A stretch of DNA of 29,233 nucleotides from DASSKF01 sp035690725 (GTDB lineage: Bacteria > Actinomycetota > Actinomycetes > Actinomycetales > Dermatophilaceae): NCBI GenBank assembly GCA_035690725.1, contig DASSKF010000069.1:1-29233 (forward strand), written 5' to 3'. Below are positions 13,660 to 21,457 of the stretch, piece by piece. The notes below the pieces were generated by a model that was not told where the DNA came from, did not search any database, and saw only the letters and a list, made by a program, of their open reading frames with translations. The first letter of the stretch is position 1, and every line of letters begins with the position of its first letter. The translations under genes were made by a program, and so were the position numbers.

Positions 13660-15093
13660 GTGCTGATCGCACTCGGCATCGCCTCGATCGTGCTCCTCAC
13701 GCTGGCGACCGGCTGGTTCGTGCTGCAGGAGTTCGCCTACGTCTCGGTCGACCGGGGCCGGCTGCGCGAGCGCACCGCCGACGACACCGACGGCGCCGAT
13801 GACGACGACATCGACAACGACAACGACACCGACACCGACGTTGCGGCCGGGCGGGCGCTGCGGCTGACCGGCCGGCTCTCCTTCGTGCTCTCCGGCGCCC
13901 AGCTCGGGATCACCGTGACGACGCTGCTGGTCGGCTACGCGTCCGAGCCGCTGCTCGGCGAGGGGCTGGCCCAGGTGCTCGGCGCCACCGGCATGTCGTA
14001 TGCCGCCCGCCTGTCCCTGGCCATGCTCGTCACCCTGGTCTTCTCCACCCTGGTGCAGATGGTGCTCGGCGAGCTGGCACCGAAGAACTGGGCGATCGCC
14101 CAGCCGGAGCGGCTGGCGCTGCGGCTGGCCCGGTCGACGACGGCCTACCTGTGGGTGGCCGGTCCGGTGATCCGGCTGTTCGACGGGCTGTCCAACCGAA
14201 TGCTGCACGCCGTCGGCATCGAGCCGGTCGAGGAGCTGCCGCAGGGCGCCACGCCGGAGGAGCTGGAGCGGATCATCGACGAGTCGCACCGCACCGGGCT
14301 GGTGGACCAGCGGCTGAACGACCTGCTGCAGCAGACGCTGCGCTTCCGGGAGCAGACGGTCGAGCACGTGATGACCCCGCGGGTGGACGTGCAGGTGGTC
14401 GAGGCCGGCGACCCGGCCTCCCGGGTCGTCGAGCTGCTGGAGGGCGGGCGGTCCCGGTTCCCCGTCGTCGGGGAGGACATCGACGACGTCACCGGCGTGG
14501 TCGGGCTGCACGAGCTGCTCACGGTGCCCGCCTCGGCGCGGGCCACGACCCCCGTGTCCGAGCTGGCGACGCCGCCGGTGGTGCTGCCGGCGACGCTGCC
14601 GCTGCCGGACGCGCTGGAGCGGCTGCGGTCCGCGCGGCGCCAGCTCGCGGTGGTGATCGACGAGTACGGCGGGTTCGCGGGGATCGTGACCTTCGAGGAC
14701 CTGGCCGAGCAGGTGGTCGGGCCGATCCTCGACGAGGACGACCCGGCCGAGCCCCGGCCGGAGCAGCTGCCCGGCGGGCACGGGTGGCTGGTGCCGGGGC
14801 GCTTCCGGCTGGCCGACCTCGCGGCACTGACCGGGTGGTCCCTGCCGGGCACGAGCGACTACAGCACCGTCGGCGGGCTGGTGCTGGACCGGATCGGCCG
14901 CACCGCCCGGGTCGGGGACGAGGTCCTGGTCGGCGCCCGCGCCGACGGTGGCTACGACGCCGACCCCGTCGAGGTGCGGCTGGAGGTGCGCGCCGTGCGC
15001 CGGCACGTGCCCGACCAGGTCGTGGTGGGGCCGGCGCCCGGTGGGCCGGGCAGCGGCGGTCCCGGGTCGGCATACCGGGAGGGGGCGCGGTGA
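13660..15093 (+). CDS. CNNM/CBS-domain membrane protein (hemolysin C/CorC family), paralog 1
   Basis: Membrane protein of 477 residues: a CNNM transmembrane domain (about 1-190, with GELAPKNWAIAQPERLA), paired CBS domains (about 205-350, with VMTPRVDVQVVEAGDPASRV and LAVVIDEYGGFAGIVTFEDL) and a C-terminal CorC-type domain (about 370-450). The family is implicated in magnesium/cobalt efflux or general membrane homeostasis. After the first membrane helix there is an unusual acidic insert of about 20 residues rich in Asp, Asn and Thr (about 42-63). The GTG start matches the family N-terminus. It overlaps the next gene by 4 bp; the two are paralogs and may form heterodimers. Confidence 0.92.
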   Translation: MLIALGIASIVLLTLATGWFVLQEFAYVSVDRGRLRERTADDTDGADDDDIDNDNDTDTDVAAGRALRLTGRLSFVLSGAQLGITVTTLLVGYASEPLLGEGLAQVLGATGMSYAARLSLAMLVTLVFSTLVQMVLGELAPKNWAIAQPERLALRLARSTTAYLWVAGPVIRLFDGLSNRMLHAVGIEPVEELPQGATPEELERIIDESHRTGLVDQRLNDLLQQTLRFREQTVEHVMTPRVDVQVVEAGDPASRVVELLEGGRSRFPVVGEDIDDVTGVVGLHELLTVPASARATTPVSELATPPVVLPATLPLPDALERLRSARRQLAVVIDEYGGFAGIVTFEDLAEQVVGPILDEDDPAEPRPEQLPGGHGWLVPGRFRLADLAALTGWSLPGTSDYSTVGGLVLDRIGRTARVGDEVLVGARADGGYDADPVEVRLEVRAVRRHVPDQVVVGPAPGGPGSGGPGSAYREGAR

Positions 15094-16214
15094 GCCCCGG
15101 CCTCGCCCTCGCGCTCGGGATCCTGCTGCTGGTGCTGAACGCGTTCTTCGTCGCGGCCGAGTTCGCGCTCGTGGCCAGCCGCCGGCACCGGCTCGAGGAG
15201 CGGGCCGCCGCCGGCAGCGCGGGCGCCCGGGCGGCGGTGGACGGGGTGCGCGAGCTGTCCCTCATGCTGGCCGGCGCCCAACTCGGGATCACCCTGTGCA
15301 CCCTGGGCCTGGGGGCGCTCGCCGAGCCCGCCCTGGAGCACCTGCTCGAGCCGGTCCTCGCGGCGATCGGGCTGCCGGAGCAGGCCGCCTACGTGGTGGC
15401 GCTGGTCCTCGGGGTGGCCGTGGTCGTGCTGCTGCACATGGTGATCGGCGAGATGGCGCCGAAGTCGTGGGCGATCTCGCACCCGGAGAAGTCGGCAGTG
15501 CTGGTGGCGCTGCCGTTCCGGGCGTTCTCCCGGCTCGTCCGACCGGCCCTGATGGTGCTCAACTCGCTCGCCAACGGGCTGGTCCGCCTCATCGGCGTCA
15601 CCCCGCGCGACGAGCACAGCCTCGAGGTCGGCCCGGGTGAGCTGCGGCTGCTGCTCGCCCAGTCCCGGGAGCACGGCGTGCTGCCGCCCGGTGAGCACCG
15701 GCGGCTGAGCGGCGCGCTGCAGCTGGAGCACATGACCGTGCGGGACCGGCTCGTGCCGATGGCCTCGGTCGTCACGATCCCGGCGCACGCCTCGGCCGCC
15801 GACGTCGAGGAGGTGAGCCGCAGCACGGGCCGGTCCCGGCTCGTCGTGCTCGCGCGTGACGAGGCGGCCGGGGGCGACGAGGCGGCTGGTCGCGCGGAGG
15901 TGGCCGGTCGCAGGGAGGTGGCCGGTCGCGCGGAGGTGGCCGGTCGCGGGCAGCCGGTCGGCATCACGCACGTGCGCGACGCGATCCGGGCGGCGGCGAG
16001 CGACGGCGTGGGCGTGCAGGAGCTGACCCGCCCGCTGCCCACGCTCCCCGCGGACCTGCCGCTGATCGACGCGGTCGCCCAGCTCCGCGCGGAGCGGGCG
16101 CAGCTGGCGCTGGTGCGGGACGACGCCGAGGGCGTGGTCGGGATCACGGCCATGGAGGACCTGATCGAGGAGGTCCTGGGCCGGTTCGAGGACGAGAGCG
16201 ACCCGCGGCGCTGA
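15090..16214 (+). CDS. CNNM/CBS-domain membrane protein, paralog 2
   Basis: Protein of 374 residues with a CNNM transmembrane domain (about 1-190, with NAFFVAAEFALVASRRHRLE and GEMAPKSWAISHPEKSA) and two CBS domains. It lacks the C-terminal CorC domain of its upstream paralog and ends soon after MEDLIEEVLGRFEDE. The GTG overlaps the previous stop (GTGA). Between the CBS motifs an insert encoded by an 18-bp tandem repeat gives AEVAGR-REVAGR-AEVAGR, preceded by DEAAGG/DEAAGR. This probably lengthens a loop. The two-gene tandem is common in Actinobacteria; the transported ion is unproven. Confidence 0.92.
   Translation: MSPGLALALGILLLVLNAFFVAAEFALVASRRHRLEERAAAGSAGARAAVDGVRELSLMLAGAQLGITLCTLGLGALAEPALEHLLEPVLAAIGLPEQAAYVVALVLGVAVVVLLHMVIGEMAPKSWAISHPEKSAVLVALPFRAFSRLVRPALMVLNSLANGLVRLIGVTPRDEHSLEVGPGELRLLLAQSREHGVLPPGEHRRLSGALQLEHMTVRDRLVPMASVVTIPAHASAADVEEVSRSTGRSRLVVLARDEAAGGDEAAGRAEVAGRREVAGRAEVAGRGQPVGITHVRDAIRAAASDGVGVQELTRPLPTLPADLPLIDAVAQLRAERAQLALVRDDAEGVVGITAMEDLIEEVLGRFEDESDPRR
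15888..15941 (+). repeat. 18-bp tandem repeat, three copies, in the CBS region
   Basis: The unit GGTCGCGCGGAGGTGGCC appears three times (two changes in the middle copy) and a partial unit follows. It is in frame and encodes six-residue repeats. Confidence 0.9.
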
Positions 16215-16277
16215 CCGGGCGCGCCAGCCCGATGTGGCGCCCCGGTGGTGCGGCGCCCGGGTGGCGCGCGGCTGCGG

Positions 16278-16457
16278 TCAGCCCTCGTCGGCCAGGTTGC
16301 CCAGCTGCCCCTGGTTGCTGAAGCCCAGCTCGTCCAGCACCTCGGCGTGCTCCGCCGGATCCACCTGGTCGGGGAGCCGCTCGTCGGCCTGCATCGCCTT
16401 CTCCTCCTCACCGCGGGAGGTCAGCACCTCGATGATCTGCTCCTTGTCGATGCCCAT
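16278..16457 (-). CDS. Small acidic conserved protein
   Basis: 59 residues, MGIDKEQIIEVL at the start, then a charged helix, ADERLPDQVDPAEHAEVL and a short C-terminal tail. I recall similar short proteins (IIE-L-SRG, then LP-QVD) in many Actinobacteria, but no function is known to me. No Shine-Dalgarno sequence is present. TACTGT, a good -10 match, lies 8 bases before the ATG, so the mRNA may be leaderless. A longer frame upstream runs into a pseudogene and is not used. Confidence 0.75.
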   Translation of the reverse strand: MGIDKEQIIEVLTSRGEEEKAMQADERLPDQVDPAEHAEVLDELGFSNQGQLGNLADEG

Positions 16458-16579
16458 GACCCACGACAGTACCCACCGATGCCGGGCGCGACACCGCGTC
16501 GGGGGACCGTCGTGGGGGGAGCGCCGCCGGGAGTGCCGCGGGGGCACCGGGGAGGTGCTGTTGGGCACCGGGGCGCCGC

Positions 16580-16936
16580 GACCGCTGCCACCTCCCGCGC
16601 GTCACCGGGACGACCGAGCGGTATGCCGGGTCGCTGGTGACCGGCATGCTGCTGAGCGTCACCTCGTGGGTCCTCGTCCGGCTGCCCGGTCATCGGTGTC
16701 GAGATCTCCCCGGGGGCGACGGCGTTGACGGTGAAGGTCGGTCGCGACGACGTCGCGCCACAGGTCGTAGTCGAGGTCGAGCAGCAGCGTGCCGGTGCCG
16801 GTGCCCGAGCACTGGACGAGGCCGTCGAGCCCGCCGAGGGTGCCGGCGAGGTCGTCGATGACGTGCGCGGCGTCGGGCAGCTGCGTCAGGTCGAGGTGGC
16901 CGGCCACACAGCGCTCGGCCGGGTCGCGCCGGCGGG
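16580..16936 (-). pseudogene. Short-chain dehydrogenase remnant (internal deletion, truncated both ends)
   Basis: One frame carries GHLDLTQLPDAAHVIDDLAG, then TLGGLDGLVQCSGTGTGTLLL and WRDVVATDL, which is residues ~55-115 of an SDR. At that point, in another frame, TVNAVAPGEISTPMTGQ and RPGIPLGRPGDAREVAAV appear, which belong near residue 185-230. The catalytic Ser/Tyr/Lys segment (about 70-80 residues) is deleted with a frame change. The N-terminal Rossmann motif and the C-terminus are also lost. The truncated 5' end abuts the hairpin array at 16937. Coordinates are approximate. Confidence 0.75.
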
Positions 16937-17027
16937 ACTATGCCGTGCCCCGTCCTCTGGGGCACCGGGCGCTGCCCCGTCCTTTGGGGCACCGGGGGCT
17001 GCCCCGTCCTCTGGGGCACGGCATAGT
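16937..17027 (+). repeat. Tandem array of three hairpins bounded by inverted repeats
   Basis: A 27-bp unit is repeated three times; each unit is a stem GTGCCCC / GGGGCAC (GCCCC in units 2 and 3) around a 7-base loop GTCCTCT or GTCCTTT. The outer ends form a perfect 15-bp inverted repeat: ACTATGCCGTGCCCC at 16937-16951 and its complement at 17013-17027. The array is intergenic, next to the truncated dehydrogenase gene. Confidence 0.92.
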
Positions 17028-17070
17028 GCCGACGCAGGGTCTCTCATCCGACGGGTCGGGGCGGCGATCC

Positions 17071-17751
17071 TCAGGCGCGACGGCCGAGGTGGGCCAGCAG
17101 CCGCTCCCCCGGGCCGGCCTCTGGCGGGACGGGCCGCACCGGGCCGAACCGCACCGGCCGGTCCTCGTCGACCACGAGCGCCGGCGCCAGCTCGAGCAGC
17201 CGTGCGGCCAGGTCGGCGGGCAGCGGGTGGTCGAGCCCGCAGGACCGGGTGACGTCCCAGGCGTGCACCGCGATCTCGAGCGCCCCCGCGTGCACGAGCA
17301 GCTCCGCCGCGAGCGGCTGCCCGCCGACCGTCATCGGCAGCGCCGGGCGGGCACCGACCCCGCAGCCCCCGGCCGCCGCCACGCCCGGGCCGACCACCCC
17401 GGACAGGCCGCCGGGCCCGGCCGGTTGCACCCGCGCCACCCAGCCGCCCAGCAGCGCGCAGGCCCGGTCACGCAGGCGCCCGACGGTGGCACCGGCTCCC
17501 CCGGCGGCCGGCGCACCGTCGGGGCGGACCGGTTCGAGCGCCACCTCTCCCGCCTCGGCCGCCTCGCACATGGCCGCGAGCGAGTCCTCCATGTGGCCCA
17601 GCAGCGTGGCGAGGTCCCACTCCCGGCACGGGGTGGGGCGGCTCAGCAGCTCATCGGTCACCCCGCCGAGGGCGGCTCGGCCGTAGCCGATCGCACGCTC
17701 GAGGAGCGCGACCGCCTCGGTGAGGCTCGCGGGGAGGGGAGCTTCCGGCAT
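17071..17751 (-). CDS. Mycothiol-dependent maleylpyruvate isomerase/DinB-fold protein (TIGR03086-like)
   Basis: 226 residues with the four-helix metal-binding fold of the MDMPI/DinB superfamily. Recognisable parts are the N-terminal helix leading to LSRPTPCREWDLATLLGHM, and the later HAGALEIAVHAWDVTRS, with histidines suited to metal binding. A Gly/Pro/Ala-rich stretch (about residues 112-140) looks like a local insertion. The ATG at 17751 lies inside a GTATGCC heptamer and only 6 bases after the sigma factor stop, so the two are probably one operon. The role may be thiol-dependent chemistry or an accessory to the sigma factor; the sequence does not decide. Confidence 0.82.
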   Translation of the reverse strand: MPEAPLPASLTEAVALLERAIGYGRAALGGVTDELLSRPTPCREWDLATLLGHMEDSLAAMCEAAEAGEVALEPVRPDGAPAAGGAGATVGRLRDRACALLGGWVARVQPAGPGGLSGVVGPGVAAAGGCGVGARPALPMTVGGQPLAAELLVHAGALEIAVHAWDVTRSCGLDHPLPADLAARLLELAPALVVDEDRPVRFGPVRPVPPEAGPGERLLAHLGRRA

Positions 17752-17757
17752 ACGGCC

Positions 17758-18867
17758 TCATGCGTCCCGCGGCTGGACGCCAGCCGGCAGCGAGGCCGGC
17801 AACCCGAACTGGGCGAACAGGCCCTCCTCGAAGAACGCCGCGACGTGCTTCACCCGCTCTCCGCGGGCGCTCAGGGTGAGCACCTGCAGTTGGAACGGGT
17901 GGAACACGTCGTCCGCGCCGCGCATGTAGAGCCCGAACGCCGGCTGGCCGTTCGCGCGCGCCGGCAGCATCCGCATGTCGTGCACGCCGCCGGGGCACTG
18001 GGTGTCGATGAGGCGCCCGATGGCCTCGGCGCCGAGGTACCAGCTGTCGAACGGCGGCATCTCCCAGACCGCGTCCTCGGTGAGCATGCTGACGATGGCG
18101 TCGATGTCCTTCTCCCAGAAGGCGTTCACGTAGCGGTCCAGCATCTCCCGCTGCTCGGGCGACTCGAGCTCGGTCACCGACTCCTCGGTCGGCGCGACCT
18201 CCTTGAGCTGGGCGCGGGCGCGCTGGAGCAGGGAGTTCGCGGCCGCGGTGGAGACGCCGACGGCCTCGGCCACCTCGGCGGCCTTCCACGCGAGCACGTC
18301 GCGCAGGATCAGCACCGCGCGCTGCCGCGGCGGCAGGTGCTGCAGCGCCGCGACGAACGCCAGCCGGACGCTCTCCCGGGACGTCGCCTGGTATGCCGGG
18401 TCGCTCACCTGGGCTGCCTCCCGCGCGCCGGTGCCGACGAGGTCGTCCGGCAACGGCTCCAGCCAAGGCACCTCGGTGCGCTGGTTGAGCGCGTCGCCCG
18501 GCTGCGAGCTCGGTGCGCCCAGTCCGGTCGGCAGCGGCCGGCGCTGCTTGCCCTCGAGCGCGGTGAGGCAGGCGTTGGTGGCGATGCGGTGCAGCCAGGT
18601 CCGCACCGAGCTGCGGCCCTCGAACTTCTCGTAGGAGCGCCACGCCCGGAGGTAGGTCTCCTGCACCAGGTCCTCCGCGTCCTGCACGGATCCGAGCATC
18701 CGGTAGCAGTGCGCCAGCAGCTCGCGGCGGTAGGGGTCGGTGAGGCGGGGGAAGTCGTCGAGCCCCGAGCCGTGGGTCGCCTCGGGCGTGGAGTCGCGCG
18801 TGGAGTCGGGCTTTGAGTGGCGCTTGGAGCCGGGCGTGGAGTGGGTACCGGTGGTCGTCATGGCCAT
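17758..18867 (-). CDS. ECF sigma factor with C-terminal SnoaL-like domain (SigX5/TIGR02960 type)
   Basis: 369 residues. A low-complexity N-terminal tail of ~38 residues (repeats of Ser-Lys/Thr-Pro type) is followed by sigma region 2 (LLAHCYRMLGSVQDAEDLVQ, then TYLRAWRSYEKFEG) and region 4 (LPPRQRAVLILRDVLAW with the helix-turn-helix VAEAVGVSTAAANSLLQRAR). The C-terminal ~130 residues form a SnoaL/NTF2-like domain (YVNAFWEKDIDAIVSMLTED, later WYLGAEAIGRLI) that in such sigma factors replaces a separate anti-sigma factor. The ATG at 18867 has AGGGAGG just upstream; ATG 18861 is an alternative. Downstream is the MDMPI-fold partner gene. Confidence 0.9.
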   Translation of the reverse strand: MAMTTTGTHSTPGSKRHSKPDSTRDSTPEATHGSGLDDFPRLTDPYRRELLAHCYRMLGSVQDAEDLVQETYLRAWRSYEKFEGRSSVRTWLHRIATNACLTALEGKQRRPLPTGLGAPSSQPGDALNQRTEVPWLEPLPDDLVGTGAREAAQVSDPAYQATSRESVRLAFVAALQHLPPRQRAVLILRDVLAWKAAEVAEAVGVSTAAANSLLQRARAQLKEVAPTEESVTELESPEQREMLDRYVNAFWEKDIDAIVSMLTEDAVWEMPPFDSWYLGAEAIGRLIDTQCPGGVHDMRMLPARANGQPAFGLYMRGADDVFHPFQLQVLTLSARGERVKHVAAFFEEGLFAQFGLPASLPAGVQPRDA

Positions 18868-18962
18868 GGGTCCTCCCTGGGGTGTGGTCACTAGTAGACC
18901 GCGGACGGCCGACAAACTCATCGGTGTTTCCGCTCGACCTTCTCCGCCGGGTGCCTCGCCGG

Positions 18963-19014
18963 GTTGTTGCTGAACGCCCGACGCTCGGGGCAACCGCGGA
19001 AGCTCAGCAACAAC
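18963..19014 (+). other. Intergenic inverted repeat GTTGTTGCTGA
   Basis: GTTGTTGCTGA (18963-18973) pairs perfectly with TCAGCAACAAC (19004-19014). Inside is a second small hairpin, CCCGA-CGC-TCGGG. It lies between the divergent sigma factor gene and the small acidic protein gene. The arms share GTTGCTGA with the hairpin at 4630. Confidence 0.85.
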
Positions 19015-19065
19015 TCCCCGGGGGGAGGGCGTTCAGTGTGCTGCCCGTCGGGTAGGGGATCGACC

Positions 19066-19251
19066 ATGACCATCGACGAGCAGACGCAGCGGGACAACCG
19101 CGTCGACGACGTGGACCAGGACACCGAGCCGAGCATGATGTCGCCCGAGCCCGGCCGGCCGGACGGCGCCGAGGCGCTCAAGGGCGACGCGGGGGTCCCG
19201 GGCGTGACGCCCACCGCGCCCCACAACGACGAGAAGCCGGAGACCGACTGA
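19066..19251 (+). CDS. Small acidic, probably disordered protein
   Basis: 61 residues, rich in Asp, Glu, Pro and Gly with no predicted helix-forming core; it starts MTIDEQTQRDNRVDDVDQDT and ends HNDEKPETD. Family not recognised. AGGGGA, about 7 bases upstream, is a plausible ribosome binding site. It is divergent from the sigma factor gene, with the GTTGTTGC hairpin between them, and convergent with the CCA-adding enzyme gene. Confidence 0.6.
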   Translation: MTIDEQTQRDNRVDDVDQDTEPSMMSPEPGRPDGAEALKGDAGVPGVTPTAPHNDEKPETD

Positions 19252-19309
19252 GCCGAGAGCCGCGCCGACCCCGCGCCGGTGTGACGTCCGCGGCCGCGAG
19301 CAGGTCTGG

Positions 19310-20833
19310 TCAGTCGGCCGACTCCGGCTGATCGGCCCACCAGCGGAGCAGCTCCTCCCGCGCGGCGTCGGGACCGACGGGTCCGGCGTCGAGCCGGAAC
19401 TGCAGCAGGTGCTGGTACGCCCGCCCGAGCAGCGGCCCGGGCCGGATGCCGAGCACCTCGGCGATCTCGTTGCCGTTGAGCTCGGGCCGCACCGCGTCGA
19501 GCTCCTCCTGCTCCCGCAGCCGGGCGATCCGCTCCTCCAGTGCGTCGTAGGTGCGCCACAGCCGCTGGGCCTTGCGGGCGTTGCGGGTGGTGCAGTCCGA
19601 GCGGGTCAGCAGGTGCAGCCGGGACAGCAGCGGCCCGGCGTCGGTGACGTAGCGCCGGACCGCGGAGTCGGTCCACTGCCCGTCGCCGTACCCGTGGAAC
19701 CGCAGGTGCAGCTCGACCAGCCTGCTGACCGCCTTGACCGTCTCCTTGTCGAAGCGCAGCGCCTTGAGCCGCCTGCGGGCGAGCTTGGCGCCGACCACCT
19801 CGTGGTGGTGGAAGGACACCCCGCCGCCCTTCTCGAAGTGCCGGGTCGCCGGCTTGCCGATGTCGTGCAGCAGCGCCGCGAGCCGCAGCACGAGGTCCGG
19901 CCCGGGCACCCCCTCGCCGGAGCCGGCCGGGGTCTCCAGGCCGATCGCCTGGTCGAGGACCGTGAGCGAGTGCTGGTAGACGTCCTTGTGCCGGTGGTGC
20001 TCGTCGACCTCCAGCTGCAGCGCCGGGACCTCCGGGAGCACCTGCGCGGCGAGGCCGGTGTCCACGAGCAGCTCCAGCCCGGCTCGGGGGGCCGGCGCCA
20101 GCAGCAGCTTGACCAGCTCGTCGCGGACCCGCTCGGCCGAGACGATCTCCATCCGGTCGGCCATGTCCGTCATCGCGGCACGCACCCGCGGTGCCACGTC
20201 GAAGCCGAGCTGGGCCACGAACCGGGCCGCCCGCATCATCCGCAGCGGGTCGTCGGAGAACGACTGCTCCGGCGTGCCGGGCGTGTCGATCACCCGGCGC
20301 GCCAGGTCGGCCAGCCCGTCGTGCGGGTCGACGAAGTGCAGCTCGGGCAGCCGCAGCGCCATCGCGTTGACGGTAAAGTCGCGGCGGACCAGGTCCTCCT
20401 CGAGGCTGTCGCCGTAGGCGACCTCGGGCTTGCGGCTGGTCCGGTCGTAGGCGTCGGAGCGGTAGGTCGTGACCTCGACGATCGTCGAGCCCGACCGGGC
20501 GCCGATCGTGCCGAAGGCCCGCCCGACGTCCCACTGGGCGTCCCCCCAGCCCTTGAGCACCCGCTCGGTCTGCTCCGGGCGGGCGTCGGTGGTGAAGTCG
20601 AGGTCCGGCGACTCGCGCCCGAGGAACGCGTCCCGCACCGGCCCGCCGACGAGCGCGAGCTCGTGCCCCGCCGCCGCGAACCGCTCCCCCAGCTCGGTGA
20701 GCACCGGGATCGTGGGGGTCAACCGGGTCAGCGCCCGGTGCAGCAGCTCGGCCTCCGGCCGGTCGCCAGCAGACCGGTCGCCACCGGAGCCTCCGGGCAG
20801 GGAGGTCTCCGAGGGAACGCGCTGGCCGGACAC
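19310..20833 (-). CDS. cca: CCA tRNA nucleotidyltransferase with HD domain
   Basis: 507 residues. Class II nucleotidyltransferase that adds or repairs the 3' CCA of tRNAs. The catalytic head has LVGGPVRDAFLG (61-72) and DLDF (77-80) carrying the metal-binding acidic residues. RRDFTVNAMALRLP and DDPLRMMRAARFVAQLGF are the RNA-binding neck motifs. An HD phosphohydrolase domain follows, with LLHDIGKPATR. The GTG at 20833 is chosen from the conserved length; a later start near residue 40 cannot be excluded. It is divergent from the Nudix gene, as is usual for this block in Actinobacteria. Confidence 0.93.
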   Translation of the reverse strand: MSGQRVPSETSLPGGSGGDRSAGDRPEAELLHRALTRLTPTIPVLTELGERFAAAGHELALVGGPVRDAFLGRESPDLDFTTDARPEQTERVLKGWGDAQWDVGRAFGTIGARSGSTIVEVTTYRSDAYDRTSRKPEVAYGDSLEEDLVRRDFTVNAMALRLPELHFVDPHDGLADLARRVIDTPGTPEQSFSDDPLRMMRAARFVAQLGFDVAPRVRAAMTDMADRMEIVSAERVRDELVKLLLAPAPRAGLELLVDTGLAAQVLPEVPALQLEVDEHHRHKDVYQHSLTVLDQAIGLETPAGSGEGVPGPDLVLRLAALLHDIGKPATRHFEKGGGVSFHHHEVVGAKLARRRLKALRFDKETVKAVSRLVELHLRFHGYGDGQWTDSAVRRYVTDAGPLLSRLHLLTRSDCTTRNARKAQRLWRTYDALEERIARLREQEELDAVRPELNGNEIAEVLGIRPGPLLGRAYQHLLQFRLDAGPVGPDAAREELLRWWADQPESAD

Positions 20834-20872
20834 GAGACTCAAGCCTAGGTCACCCCCGGCACCACCCACCCA

Positions 20873-20941
20873 ACCGGACACGGCGAGGGCGAGGATCGGG
20901 CCCGGCATACCGGTCGTGGACTCGCGGTCGGGGTGTCCGGT
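20873..20941. promoter_or_regulatory. Inverted repeat ACCGGACAC in the divergent promoter region
   Basis: ACCGGACAC at 20873-20881 and its complement GTGTCCGGT at 20933-20941 flank 51 bases between the CCA-adding enzyme and Nudix genes. Possible operator pair; no known regulator is assigned. Confidence 0.35.
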
Positions 20942-20959
20942 CGGCGGCGGGTGGCTGGT

Positions 20960-20965
20960 TAGAGT
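20960..20965 (+). promoter_or_regulatory. -10 element for a probably leaderless Nudix mRNA
   Basis: TAGAGT (TANNNT) ends 6 bases before the ATG at 20972, placing the expected transcription start at or near the start codon. Leaderless mRNAs are common in Actinobacteria. Confidence 0.45.
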
Positions 20966-20971
20966 GACAGG

Positions 20972-21457
20972 ATGGACCGCCCGCTCCCCCGACCGACCCG
21001 GCCGCTGCGCCAGCTGCCGGCGGTGGAGGAGACGTCGGCGGGGGGTGTCATCGTCGACGTCCACCAGGGGCAGGCGCGGATCGCGATCATCGCCCGGCGC
21101 AACCGGGCGGGGCGGGTCGAGTGGTGCCTGCCCAAGGGCCACATCGAGCCCGGCGAGACGCTCGAGCAGACCGCCGCCCGGGAGGTCGCCGAGGAGACGG
21201 GAATCGTCGGGCACGTCCTGACGACGCTGGGCACGATCGACTACTGGTTCTCCACCTCGGAACGGCGGGTGCACAAGCGGGTGCACCACTACCTGCTGGA
21301 GGCGACCGGCGGTGAGCTGGGCGTCGAGGGGGACCCCGACCGGGAGGCCATCGACGCCGCGTGGTTCCCGCTCGACAGCGTGCACACCCGGCTGACCTTC
21401 CCCAACGAGCGGCGGATCGCCCAGGCGGCCTGGCACCGCCTCGCGGGCCGCCCGTGA
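20972..21457 (+). CDS. Nudix hydrolase
   Basis: 161 residues. Hydrolyses a nucleoside diphosphate linked to another moiety; the substrate is unknown. The Nudix box is complete: GHIEPGETLEQTAAREVAEE followed by TGI, fitting GX5EX7REUXEEXGU. Upstream, WCLPKGH is typical of the ADP-ribose/Ap4A/MutT-like groups. It is the first gene of a block that runs without gaps through the DUF6049 gene and murJ, each pair overlapping by 4 bp, so its product may serve the same envelope or RNA-maintenance context. The mRNA is probably leaderless. Confidence 0.93.
   Translation: MDRPLPRPTRPLRQLPAVEETSAGGVIVDVHQGQARIAIIARRNRAGRVEWCLPKGHIEPGETLEQTAAREVAEETGIVGHVLTTLGTIDYWFSTSERRVHKRVHHYLLEATGGELGVEGDPDREAIDAAWFPLDSVHTRLTFPNERRIAQAAWHRLAGRP

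Noticed and set aside
15888..15941. Frameshift in the second CNNM/CBS gene
   Set aside because: The repeat unit is 18 bp and the CBS motifs continue in the same frame on both sides.
16690..17019. Minus-strand protein with nine-residue repeats (VPQRTGQ type)
   Set aside because: The repeats are only a translation of the hairpin array, and the rest overlaps the dehydrogenase pseudogene in the wrong frame.
16937..17027. CRISPR array
   Set aside because: Three 27-bp units without unique spacers, each self-complementary, and no cas genes nearby.
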